64,000 bases of DNA, taken from the NCBI RefSeq assembly GCF_018127925.1, contig NZ_CP072348.1, positions 1,652,501-1,716,500 on the forward strand. The letters are read 5' to 3'. Below are positions 17,225 through 25,512 of this stretch, piece by piece. The notes beneath the pieces were generated by a model. It was not told the DNA's origin, did no database searches, and saw only the letters and a program-made list of their open reading frames with translations. Origin of the DNA: Prevotella melaninogenica (GTDB taxonomy: Bacteria; Bacteroidota; Bacteroidia; Bacteroidales; Bacteroidaceae). Position 1 is the first letter of the stretch. Each line of letters starts with the position of its first letter. The position numbers and the translations under genes were made by a program.

Positions 17225-20041
17225 ATGAAAATCAAACATTTATTCTTAATCGTCTTACTCTTTGTCACTGGAATGGTCTCTGCGCAGCAGATGGGACCTA
17301 TCCCTGTGAATAAGAATGTAAGACAAGGTAAGCTCAGCAATGGCTTAACTTACTACATCCTTCACAATGAATGGCCAGAGCATGTAGCTAACTTCTACAT
17401 TGCACAGCGCGTTGGTTCTATTCAAGAGAACGACAACCAGCGTGGTTTGGCTCACTTCCTTGAGCACATGGCATTCAATGGTTCAGAGCATTTCCCTGAT
17501 TCTACGCTCCTCGAATTCACCCGTTCACTTGGTGTTGAGTTCGGTAGTAACTTGAATGCTTACACCAGTATCGACCAGACTGTCTATCGTATCTGCGATG
17601 TGCCAACAACTCGTCAGACAGCACTCGACTCTTGTCTGTTGATTCTTAAAGACTGGTCAAACGGCTTGACACTTGCTGACAAGGAGATTGATAAGGAGCG
17701 TGGCGTTATTCATCAGGAGTGGCAGTTGCGCCGTACACCAGTGATGCGAATCTATGATGACGTTTTGCCTAAGTTCTATCCTAACTCAAAGTATGGTCAT
17801 CGTATGCCAATCGGTTTGATGAGCATTGTTGATAAGTTCCCTTATCAGGACCTCCGCGACTACTATAAGAAGTGGTATCGTCCAGATAACCAGTGTATCA
17901 TCGTTGTTGGTGATATCGATGTAGACCATACGGAGAACGAGATTAAGAAGCTTTGGGCAAACTCTACTGTTCCTGCCAATGCTGCACAGGTTGTAGAAGA
18001 GGCTGTGCCAGACACTAAGGATGCTATCTATGTGTTTGGTAAGGATAAGGAGATGCCTTACAGCCAGGTTGGTTTCAGTATGAAGCATGACGTCTTCCCT
18101 GACGCACAGAAGGGCGATATGTACTACTATGTAGACTCTTATGCAAAGAACATCATCACTATGATGCTCAATCAGCGTCTCTCTGAGTTGGCTCAGAAGG
18201 CTGACTGTCCTTTCACTGGTGCTTATTCTTACGATGGCGATTATATGCTTTCTAAGCCAAAGGCAGCCTTCAATATGGCAGCTGATGCAAAGGAAGGCAA
18301 GGACCTCGAAGCACTTGCAGCTATCTATCGTGAGGCACAGCGCGTTCGTCTTTATGGTTTTACAGCAGGCGAATACGACCGTATGAAGGCTGAATACCTC
18401 TCTCAAATTGAGTCAGCTTACGTAAACCGTAATAAGATTAAGAATGCACAGTATGGCGATGAGCTCCGTGATCACTATCTTGCTAACGAACCAATCCCAA
18501 GTAAGGAGGATGATTATCAGATTATGAAACAGTTGGTTGAGATGCCTGCATTGAACGTTGACGTTATCAATAAGTATGCACAGGAACTCATCACGGATAA
18601 AGACAGCAACTTCGTAGCTTATGTATTCGCACAGGAAAAGGCAGGTGCTACTTACCCAACAGAGGCTCAGATGGCACAGACAATCAATTCTGTACGTGCT
18701 GAGAAGATTGAACCATACGTTGACAATGTAAAGCAGGAGCCTCTACTCGATGAGAAGAAACTCCCTAAGGCTGGTAAGATTGTTGGCGAGAAGGAGAATA
18801 AGGTGCTTGGTTATAAGGAGTTGACACTGAGCAATGGCGCACGTGTTATTCTGAAGAAGACCGACTTCAAGGACAATGAAATTCAGTTCCAAGCTTCTGC
18901 GAAGGGCGGTAAGGGACTCTATGGTAAGGCTGACTTTAGCAACTTACAGCTCTTTGATGCTGTCCTCGGTTACAGTGGTTTGGGTAATTTCTCACGTCAG
19001 GAATTGCAGAAGGCACTCTCTGGTAAGCAGGCTTCAATGGGCTGCAGCATGTCAAACTACTATCAGACAGTATCTGGTTCATGTGTTCCAAAGGACATTG
19101 AGACGATGATGCAGTTGCTTTACCTCAACTTCACCAATATTGCTAAGGACGAAGATTCTTACAAGGCATTGATGGCACAAATGGAGTTGGCACTGAAGAA
19201 CAAGGACCTCTCACCTGAGAGCGTATTCGGTGATTCGCTCAGTTTGACTATTTATGGTCACGAAGCACGTTTCGCTCCAATGACATTGAACACATTGAAG
19301 AACGTTAATTATGACCGTATCTTACAGATTTGGAAGGAGCGTTTTGCTAATCCTGGTCAGTTCGTTTACTATTTTGTAGGTAACTTTGATGAGGCTACAA
19401 TCCGCCCATTGATTGAGAAGTACATTGCATGTCTGCCTAAGGGTAAAGTTGAGAATTGGAAGGAAGTGCCAAGCTATGTGAATGGTAAGGTCGTTAGTAA
19501 GTTCACAAATAAATCTGAAACACCAAAAGCGATTGCCTTCGAGATGTGGCATGCGCCAATGGCTTACACGCTTGAGAACGACGTTCTTACTGATGCTGCA
19601 GCTCAGGTGCTCTCAATGGTTTACTTGAAGAGCATTCGTGAAGATGCCAGCGCAGCTTATTCTGTAAGCGCAAGCGGCAGGTTACGCCGTCTTGGTAACA
19701 AGGCTGTCGCTATTGTTCAGAGCTACTGTCCGATGGATCCAGAGAAGGCTGAGCTTGCTGTTAAGCTCCTTGCTGAGGGTATGAATGACAACACTGTCAA
19801 GATGGATGCCGACAAGGTTCAGAAAGTTAAGGACTTGATGCTGAAGAATGCAGACCTTGCAGCTAAGAATAATGGCGCATGGATGAGTGTTCTCTATACT
19901 TATATTATGACAGGTGTAGACTTCCATACTAACTACAAAAAGACCATTGAGGCTATCACTCCAGCTAAACTTGCTGCTCACTTGAAGCAGATTGTAGCAG
20001 CTGGTAACCATGCTGAGGTGGTAATGACACCTGCGAAATAA
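17225..20041 (+). CDS. M16 family zinc protease, exported
   Basis: A 938-residue protein with a signal peptide (KHLFLIVLLFVTGMVSAQQ). The inverted zinc motif HFLEH lies at residues 77-81, with the downstream Glu in the RGVIHQEW region. A full second M16 half without the zinc motif makes up the C-terminal part (LTLSNGARVILKKTDFKDNEI onwards). This is the two-halved PqqL-like architecture of periplasmic peptidases found in Bacteroidetes. The substrate is unknown. Optimised codon use suggests high expression. It is transcribed alone and ends at a terminator. Confidence 0.9.
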   Translation: MKIKHLFLIVLLFVTGMVSAQQMGPIPVNKNVRQGKLSNGLTYYILHNEWPEHVANFYIAQRVGSIQENDNQRGLAHFLEHMAFNGSEHFPDSTLLEFTRSLGVEFGSNLNAYTSIDQTVYRICDVPTTRQTALDSCLLILKDWSNGLTLADKEIDKERGVIHQEWQLRRTPVMRIYDDVLPKFYPNSKYGHRMPIGLMSIVDKFPYQDLRDYYKKWYRPDNQCIIVVGDIDVDHTENEIKKLWANSTVPANAAQVVEEAVPDTKDAIYVFGKDKEMPYSQVGFSMKHDVFPDAQKGDMYYYVDSYAKNIITMMLNQRLSELAQKADCPFTGAYSYDGDYMLSKPKAAFNMAADAKEGKDLEALAAIYREAQRVRLYGFTAGEYDRMKAEYLSQIESAYVNRNKIKNAQYGDELRDHYLANEPIPSKEDDYQIMKQLVEMPALNVDVINKYAQELITDKDSNFVAYVFAQEKAGATYPTEAQMAQTINSVRAEKIEPYVDNVKQEPLLDEKKLPKAGKIVGEKENKVLGYKELTLSNGARVILKKTDFKDNEIQFQASAKGGKGLYGKADFSNLQLFDAVLGYSGLGNFSRQELQKALSGKQASMGCSMSNYYQTVSGSCVPKDIETMMQLLYLNFTNIAKDEDSYKALMAQMELALKNKDLSPESVFGDSLSLTIYGHEARFAPMTLNTLKNVNYDRILQIWKERFANPGQFVYYFVGNFDEATIRPLIEKYIACLPKGKVENWKEVPSYVNGKVVSKFTNKSETPKAIAFEMWHAPMAYTLENDVLTDAAAQVLSMVYLKSIREDASAAYSVSASGRLRRLGNKAVAIVQSYCPMDPEKAELAVKLLAEGMNDNTVKMDADKVQKVKDLMLKNADLAAKNNGAWMSVLYTYIMTGVDFHTNYKKTIEAITPAKLAAHLKQIVAAGNHAEVVMTPAK

Positions 20042-20058
20042 TACGTATTTTGTGTTTG

Positions 20059-20088
20059 AAAAAGGACTCTCATGGGTCCTTTTTCTTT
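20059..20088 (+). terminator. terminator after M16 protease
   Basis: The stem AAAAAGGAC / GTCCTTTTT is followed by CTTT, 18 bp after the stop codon. Confidence 0.85.
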
Positions 20089-20105
20089 CAACAAACTACC
20101 AACAG

Positions 20106-20197
20106 CGAATTATTTTCATGAAAATAAATATTTATTGTCGTGAAAATAAATCTTTCTCTTCATGATAAAAAATCTTTTTCTTCATGAAAAGAATTTG
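20106..20197. repeat. 22-bp palindromic array, TTCATGAA type, copy 2
   Basis: CRTGA motifs at 20117, 20139, 20161 and 20183 are exactly 22 bp apart. The ends CGAATTATTTTCATG and CATGAAAAGAATTTG are inverted. It lies between the ends of two convergent genes. Confidence 0.9.
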
Positions 20198-20221
20198 TAG
20201 GAGATGGCTTTTTATCATTTA

Positions 20222-20271
20222 AAAGAAAGAGAGTCCATTTGTCATTTCTGGCGAATGGACTCTCTTTCTTT
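20222..20271. terminator. bidirectional terminator
   Basis: A long stem AAAGAAAGAGAGTCCATT / AATGGACTCTCTTTCTTT with A and T ends on both sides can act in either direction, here for the Fic gene on the minus strand. Confidence 0.8.
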
Positions 20272-20384
20272 GGTCGATAAAATGCTTGTAGAACCTATCG
20301 ATTTTACGATGTCTACTTTTTATGCACACGGAACTATCATATTTCTTTGTATTTATATACTTCATTAGTATAGATAGAGAGACA

Positions 20385-21683
20385 TCAGTCTTTATTGTCG
20401 GCAATCATATACGAACAGTATTTATTGAGTAAATCATTCAATAACAAATCACCTTTCAGGTAACGGTCAGCATCAAGCTTTGTAACTCTTTCGCGTATAG
20501 GCTTCTTAGCCTTAAATAATGCATGAAGATATGGTACGCCATTTTCCTCTGTTATGTTCACGTCTGTGAAGAATTGAGTTAAATCTTCTTTGTCATAAAC
20601 GATGGAATAGCTTGGTCGTTTTGCGCCAGGTATACTTTCTACAAGGATATTCTTGTCAACCAGATCTTGGATGTCACGAATGGCAGTGTCCTTCGAACAT
20701 TTTGCTAACGTTGCCCATGTCTTTGATGTTATCTTTGCCTCATAGCCGTCAAGGAATAGATTGAGCATTTGTGTTTGTCGTTCTGTCATAGGCACAGCCG
20801 ATGCTTTCTGCCAGAAGAAACTCTTGTTTAAGATTGTTGTGACGGTGGCACCAGCTTCGTCAAGTGCATCTACCAATTTCTGCATATACCACACTAACCA
20901 CTCCGTAACGTCGCCATCTCCACGCTGCATACGTTCGAGAATGTCATAGTAGTGCTTCTTATCCTTGTTTATCTGTGATGAAATATTGTAGAAACGGAAC
21001 CTACTTTTCTCGCCACGTGCCAAGAGCATATCTGAAAGAATACGTGCTAATCGTCCGTTTCCATCCTCAAATGGATGAATGCTTACAAACCAGAAATGAG
21101 CAATGGCAGAACGTATGACACTACTTACAGGTTCTTCTTTATTAAACCATCTGAGGAACTTTTGCATTTCTTCTTCAATACGGTCTGGAGAAGGAGCAAT
21201 ATAGTGAATTTTCTCGCGTCCAAACATTCCGCTGACTATATGCTCCTCGTTTGTTCGGTACTGTCCAATCTCTATCTGGCTACCTTCACTATAGCCAGAA
21301 GGGAAGAATGCAGCTTGCCAAGCATATAATCTTTCTTTTGTGAGAATCATATCATAATGCTGTACAGCTTCGAGCATTACGTTGACAACAGAGTCAACAT
21401 AGTGAGATGGTGCAGTATGTTTTACGTTCTCAATCCCAAGTTTTCTTGCTATGGAAGAACGGACCTGATCCACATTGAGGCGGATGCCTTCAACTTCTGA
21501 AGAATACACTATATCATAAGTAAGGTTCTCTGCCATAGCATGTATTTTGCTGTCAAAGCCTAATGAAGCCAATCTCCCGTAAAGCAAACCCTGTTTACGG
21601 AATACCTCTTCTTGGAGTAGTTCCACCTTTGAAGTGTCCCAACGGAAGTCAGTCCAATTGTCTCTTTCGTGTATATACATCAT
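20385..21683 (-). CDS. Fic family protein with DUF4172 and winged helix
   Basis: A 432-residue protein. Residues 1-70 are DUF4172-like (NWTDFRWDTSKVELLQEEVF). An inhibitory-helix motif SSEVEG lies near residue 60, matching (S/T)xxxE(G/N), whose Glu blocks ATP binding in class II Fic proteins. The active site HPFEDGNGRLARIL lies near residue 205, the classic AMP-transferase form. Residues 290-370 contain a winged-helix segment (WATLAKCSKDTAIRDIQDLVDK). So it is probably a self-inhibited AMPylator that also binds DNA. Its promoter overlaps a palindrome (21724-21740), which suggests autoregulation. Confidence 0.87.
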   Translation of the reverse strand: MMYIHERDNWTDFRWDTSKVELLQEEVFRKQGLLYGRLASLGFDSKIHAMAENLTYDIVYSSEVEGIRLNVDQVRSSIARKLGIENVKHTAPSHYVDSVVNVMLEAVQHYDMILTKERLYAWQAAFFPSGYSEGSQIEIGQYRTNEEHIVSGMFGREKIHYIAPSPDRIEEEMQKFLRWFNKEEPVSSVIRSAIAHFWFVSIHPFEDGNGRLARILSDMLLARGEKSRFRFYNISSQINKDKKHYYDILERMQRGDGDVTEWLVWYMQKLVDALDEAGATVTTILNKSFFWQKASAVPMTERQTQMLNLFLDGYEAKITSKTWATLAKCSKDTAIRDIQDLVDKNILVESIPGAKRPSYSIVYDKEDLTQFFTDVNITEENGVPYLHALFKAKKPIRERVTKLDADRYLKGDLLLNDLLNKYCSYMIADNKD

Positions 21684-21723
21684 CCTTATTATATCATTTA
21701 TGCGGCAATTTATGTCTCATATC

Positions 21724-21747
21724 GTCGCAAATTATGCGACAAAAATA
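21724..21747 (-). promoter_or_regulatory. Fic promoter with overlapping palindromic operator
   Basis: CAAAAATA at 21740-21747 reads TATTTTTG, a -7 box, on the minus strand. The palindrome GTCGCAAATTATGCGAC at 21724-21740 begins at that box and covers the likely start point. A related half-pair CGCATATTTTGCGACG lies at 21787-21802. The position suits a repressor site. Confidence 0.6.
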
Positions 21748-21890
21748 CTTAAATAATGCCGAAACTCCAAATAATTTCTCAAATAACGCATATTTTGCGA
21801 CGTTCTTGGAGAGTAAATGTAGGATAGCTATATCGTCATCCTCCATCATTTAACACCTAATATCTGCTGTTCATTACCACCCAATATTTG

Positions 21891-22321
21891 GCTCTTCCGT
21901 TAAATATGTAGATTGTTAATAGAATGAGATTAATCCACATACATGATAATCTTACCTCCAATTAGATGGTTTTATAAAGGGAGATAAACTACATGATAAA
22001 TGTAATTAGGTGCGATGTCTATCTGTCATCTACAACCTGATTATTCCCTTGTTAAATTATATTTGTAAATTATTTTCGTACAACTCAAACCCAACACATG
22101 CTCTTTTGGCTTCTAAAAGACGCCCTTTTGGGTTGCAAAAGATGCTCTTTAAGGCTCTTATTAACGCCCTTTTGAAGTCTTATTAAGCACCTTTTACTTT
22201 ACTGTTTTATAACTACTTGATTTATTGCTGGTTGCAAACCTGCTTCTTCTATGTGTTTTTACTGTTAGTTATAGATGTTTTCTTTGAAATTATGTAATGT
22301 TTTTTCAAACCTCTTGTCTGC
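21891..22321. repeat. Dispersed inverted-repeat element, copy 2, left part
   Basis: Matches copy 1 from its left end (CTCTTCCGTTAAATATG) through the 22-bp core (GC words at 22100, 22122, 22144, 22166) up to CTTGTCTGCAG. The rest of the element resumes at 25258, so this copy is split by about 2.9 kb of inserted DNA. Confidence 0.8.
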
Positions 22322-22322
22322 A

Positions 22323-22403
22323 GAACTAGAAAAAATCAAGGCGGTAGACATGATCCCTCAGACAATGCACGTGGAGACTGTAGTATTGATGTCAAGAAAA
22401 TAG
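22323..22403 (+). pseudogene. 3' fragment of RlmD/RumA-type 23S rRNA uracil methyltransferase
   Basis: Reading 22323-22403 gives 26 residues and a stop: ELEKIKAVDMIPQTMHVETV followed by VLMSRK. The VDMxPQTxHVETVxLxSR pattern is the C terminus of Firmicutes RlmD (RumA) enzymes. No upstream part of the gene is present: the frame begins at the junction with the split repeat. It points toward the copper ATPase gene (convergent), with a terminator between them. The fragment is best read as passenger DNA carried in with the ATPase. Confidence 0.75.
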
Positions 22404-22476
22404 AATAACAAGCTATAAAACTTATAAAATCAATGGCTTATAGGATTTTAAAAGAAATCAGTTCTATAATAAATTA

Positions 22477-22524
22477 AAAATCGTGTTGGTAGAAAAATCG
22501 TCTACTTCTACCAACACGATTTTA
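22477..22524. terminator. bidirectional terminator, copper ATPase gene
   Basis: A perfect 18-bp stem AAAATCGTGTTGGTAGAA / TTCTACCAACACGATTTT with an 11-base loop lies between the rlmD fragment and the end of the ATPase gene. Confidence 0.85.
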
Positions 22525-22607
22525 CAAAGAGCCAGTACTTACATCTCTTTTTCTCCTGTAAAACTATTGTATCGTGATACTTTAAGGAGTTTCAATCATT
22601 CGATCTG

Positions 22608-24758
22608 TTAACCGTTATTTTTTGGATCTAAACTTAATAACATAGCATTAATGGCGACGATGACTGTTGACACAGACATTAGGATTCCTCCTAATGCAGG
22701 GCTTAATGTGATACCAATAGGAGCCAAAATTCCTGCAGCTAGAGGGATAGCTATAACGTTATAACCAGCTCCCCAAAAGAGATTTTGTTTCATTTTACGA
22801 GTTGTTTTGTGTGCTAATTCAATGAATGATTCAATATCTCCTGGATCGGATTGAGTCAAGATGACATCAGCTGAATCCAACGCCACTTGAGTTCCTGCAC
22901 CGACTGCTATACCAACATCTGCTAAGGCAAGAGAAGGAGCATCATTTACACCATCACCTACCATGATAACTTTCTTTCCCTCATCTTTAAGTGTTTTAAC
23001 CAACTCATATTTGTCTTGTGGAGATTGATTTGATCTATATTCAATCCCTAAAACTTCTGCCGCGCCTTGAGCCGCTTTTTCATTATCACCTGTTGCCATA
23101 ATTGGTTGAATATTGTTCTTTTTAAGAGCTTTAATTAACTCTTTGCTCGTTGGTTTTAATTCGTCCCCTAAAGCTACAGCACCAATGGCATCATCGTTTT
23201 CTACTAAGACACTAAGAGTTGCTCCTTTTGGAATATCCATATCAAGATTACGTCCATAGGCTTTTTGACTGATTAATTGGTAACGGTGCCCACCTGCTTT
23301 ACCCTCTACTCCAGCACCGGAAATCACATCAATCGAATCAAAAGATGCTGGACGTATACCTTGCTGCTCGGCGAATCTTATAATTGATTGAGCAATTGGG
23401 TGGCTAGATCCTCCTTCAATACCTGCCAATAAGGCAATGATTTCCTCTTTTGTATATTTGTTATTAAGAAGTTTTACATCTAATACTTTAAACTCACCAG
23501 TTGTTAAAGTACCCGTTTTATCTAAAATTATCACATCTGCATCTTGAGCTATTTCTAAGGCTTGGCGGTCTTTTACTAGTAAGCCACGGCTAGCTCCTAA
23601 GCTTGTGCTACGGGCAGTTACCAATGGAATAGCCAGACCCAAAGCGTGAGGACAAGCAATAACTAATGTAGTAATAGTAAATATAACTGCCGTTGGCACA
23701 TCTTCTATAACCATCCATGTTACAAAAGCAATTAGCGCGACAATAATAGCAATATAGAAGAGCCATCCTGCAACCTTTTGAGCAATATTTTCTGCTCTGG
23801 AAGGCTGACTTTGAGCTTGGCTGATTAAATTCTGAACTTGAGATATAAAGGATTGATCACCTGTCTCATTCACTTTAATATAAAGAACCCCTTCTCCATT
23901 TGTTGAGCCTCCGATTACTTCATCGCCAGGACCTTTTTTAACTGCTTTTGATTCTCCAGTTAGAAGAGCTTCATTTAAACGTGATTCGCCACGCTCGATA
24001 GTTCCATCTGCTGGCACATTTTCTCCAGCTTGAACTCGAATTAAATCACCTACCTTTAAGTCAGCAACTGGTCGTGTTTCTATTGAATCGTCATCTAATA
24101 CTACATGAGCATCTTTCGGTACTAATTTAGCCAATGCTGCTTGTGCGTCTCCTGCTTCTCCAATAGCTTTCATCTCAATCCAGTGACCTAATAACATGAT
24201 TAATAGTAATGAAGCAAATTCAAAGAAAAAGTCCATCACGTGTTCACCCGTTACGTAGCTTGCTATTACAGTATAAATACTATATAAATATGAAACACTT
24301 AAGCCTAAAGAAACGAGTGCCATCATTCCAGGTTCTTTTTGTTTAAATTCGTCAACTGCCCCTTGATAGAATGGACGTCCACCATAAATAATTAATATAG
24401 TAGATAAAATAGCTACGACAATATCAGAATATGGAAAAGTAAACAGGAATGGTAGGTCAAACCCAGCCATAGGGGATAAGAGCATAATAATGATTCCTAT
24501 TGGCAATGATTTTAAGAAAAGTTCCTTAAAGTTTCCGTGATGATGGTGGTCATGCCCTCCGTGCCCACTGTGGTCATGCCCTCCGTGCCCACTGTGGTCA
24601 TGCCCACTGTGCCCGCTGTGATCATGCCCAGCATGATGTTCTTGATGTTGATCCTTATAGTCTCCATGTTCTTCCGTGCTTACGTGCTCATGTTTTGAAT
24701 GATCCATGTCGCCATGATTATGGTGACTGTGGTATAAATGTTTGTTGGAATTGTTCAT
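22608..24758 (-). CDS. copB: Copper-exporting P1B-type ATPase, CopB type
   Basis: A 716-residue inner-membrane pump. The N terminus (residues 10-75) is a His-rich metal-binding tail with repeated GHDHSGHG units. It has TGES at 267-270 and the CPH ion-site motif at 369-371, typical of CopB rather than the CPC of CopA. DKTGT at 413-417 contains the phosphorylated Asp, SSHP lies at 451-454, and GDGVND at 601-606. An AGGAG Shine-Dalgarno site precedes the ATG, unlike the neighbouring genes, and the A/T-rich codon use differs from the housekeeping genes. Both suggest a Firmicutes origin. The adjoining rlmD tail supports that. Confidence 0.93.
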   Translation of the reverse strand: MNNSNKHLYHSHHNHGDMDHSKHEHVSTEEHGDYKDQHQEHHAGHDHSGHSGHDHSGHGGHDHSGHGGHDHHHHGNFKELFLKSLPIGIIIMLLSPMAGFDLPFLFTFPYSDIVVAILSTILIIYGGRPFYQGAVDEFKQKEPGMMALVSLGLSVSYLYSIYTVIASYVTGEHVMDFFFEFASLLLIMLLGHWIEMKAIGEAGDAQAALAKLVPKDAHVVLDDDSIETRPVADLKVGDLIRVQAGENVPADGTIERGESRLNEALLTGESKAVKKGPGDEVIGGSTNGEGVLYIKVNETGDQSFISQVQNLISQAQSQPSRAENIAQKVAGWLFYIAIIVALIAFVTWMVIEDVPTAVIFTITTLVIACPHALGLAIPLVTARSTSLGASRGLLVKDRQALEIAQDADVIILDKTGTLTTGEFKVLDVKLLNNKYTKEEIIALLAGIEGGSSHPIAQSIIRFAEQQGIRPASFDSIDVISGAGVEGKAGGHRYQLISQKAYGRNLDMDIPKGATLSVLVENDDAIGAVALGDELKPTSKELIKALKKNNIQPIMATGDNEKAAQGAAEVLGIEYRSNQSPQDKYELVKTLKDEGKKVIMVGDGVNDAPSLALADVGIAVGAGTQVALDSADVILTQSDPGDIESFIELAHKTTRKMKQNLFWGAGYNVIAIPLAAGILAPIGITLSPALGGILMSVSTVIVAINAMLLSLDPKNNG

Positions 24759-24765
24759 TTTAAAT

Positions 24766-24771
24766 TTCTCC
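24766..24771 (-). promoter_or_regulatory. Shine-Dalgarno site of copB
   Basis: Minus strand AAGGAGAAATTTAAAATG: AGGAG lies about 8-9 bases before the ATG. This is a Gram-positive-style start, rare in this window. Confidence 0.7.
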
Positions 24772-24787
24772 TTATACTTAATAATGA

Positions 24788-24804
24788 TGTAAATGACATT
24801 TGCA
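24788..24804. promoter_or_regulatory. Candidate operator upstream of copB
   Basis: TGTAAATGACATTTGCA is a 17-bp imperfect palindrome (AAATG/CATTT arms) 30 bp ahead of the copB start. It may be the operator of the donor's metal-responsive regulator, which is not encoded here. It does not match the cop box TACAnnTGTA. Confidence 0.35.
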
Positions 24805-24927
24805 TTGTCTATGCGATTCCTGAAAAAAGTACACAGTTGATTGAATATTACTGGGACTGTATACCGGTCATTGGATTAAGACCTGAGAGTGTACACACCC
24901 GAAACGGGTTAGGTGCCAACTCATATG

Positions 24928-24958
24928 CAAAGGTACATATATTTTCTCGTTTGGCAAA
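24928..24958 (-). promoter_or_regulatory. Bacteroidetes-type promoter reading into copB
   Basis: On the minus strand TTTG (24955-24958) and TACCTTTG (24928-24935) are 19 bp apart, the canonical layout. Transcription would start near 24921 and read through about 160 bp of leader into copB. Confidence 0.6.
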
Positions 24959-24959
24959 A

Positions 24960-25250
24960 TCCGACTTTGCACAGAAACGATCTGTGGCGTCCCTTTCGGA
25001 GTTCTTATATTATATCCATTGCTGAGGTTTTTACTATATTTATTTACAAATGCAGCGGCATTTGTGTTGTCATATACATCTTTTGTTATGGAGAACACGG
25101 TTATACCTTTTTCTGCACTGATTTCCTCTGCAGCTAAGAATACTTTAAGATTAGGATAAGTTATCTTGCATTTAGGCAAATCAACAAGTCGAAAATCGCA
25201 TATTCCTTCTATTCCGCTTAGATTTATTTCTTTAAGATTTTTCAAAGAAA
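24960..25250 (-). pseudogene. Possible leucine-rich-repeat protein fragment
   Basis: An open frame (24868-25335) whose middle part, LKNLKEINLSGIEGICDFRL and YPNLKVFLAAEEISA, resembles one or two leucine-rich repeats. Its N-terminal end runs into the dispersed repeat (25258 onwards) and its C-terminal end overlaps a promoter signature, so only the middle looks like genuine protein. It is probably the remnant of a surface LRR protein. The assignment is weak. Confidence 0.35.
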
Positions 25251-25257
25251 GAAATTG

Positions 25258-25414
25258 TATTTTCGAAGTCTTAAAACGAAAAGATTTTAATGACAGAGAA
25301 TAATAATAGGATAGATAGTTGACTGTCGTAGCCATGTTTTTGCTTAATGAGTAACTTCGATTCTTCTGTTAAAGCAATACGAAAAGCGTCCACACATTTA
25401 ACAGAAGAATCATT
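25258..25414. repeat. Dispersed inverted-repeat element, copy 2, right part
   Basis: Resumes the alignment with copy 1 at TATTTTCGAAGT and runs to the right end ACATTTAACAGAAGAATC. The last part forms a perfect stem TTCTGTTAAA / TTTAACAGAA. Confidence 0.8.
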
Positions 25415-25440
25415 TTATGCGATGATTTAAGGTTTATATC

Positions 25441-25457
25441 GTCGCAAATTATGCGAC
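25441..25457. repeat. Second copy of the Fic operator palindrome
   Basis: GTCGCAAATTATGCGAC is identical to 21724-21740. Similarity to the Fic promoter region continues on both sides (about 25437-25512 against 21717-21790), but the -7 box is degraded here and no Fic gene follows. The similarity resumes after the IS1595 remnant (CATCTTTTAACACC near 26101 against 21846). Confidence 0.75.
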
Positions 25458-25512
25458 AATAACACTAAAATAGCTCCGATGTAATTATTGACTTCTCAAA
25501 TAAAGTAGATTT

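Noticed and set aside
24790-24804. CopY-type cop box at copB
   Set aside because: The palindrome TGTAAATGACATTTGCA lacks TACAnnTGTA, so only a generic candidate operator is reported.
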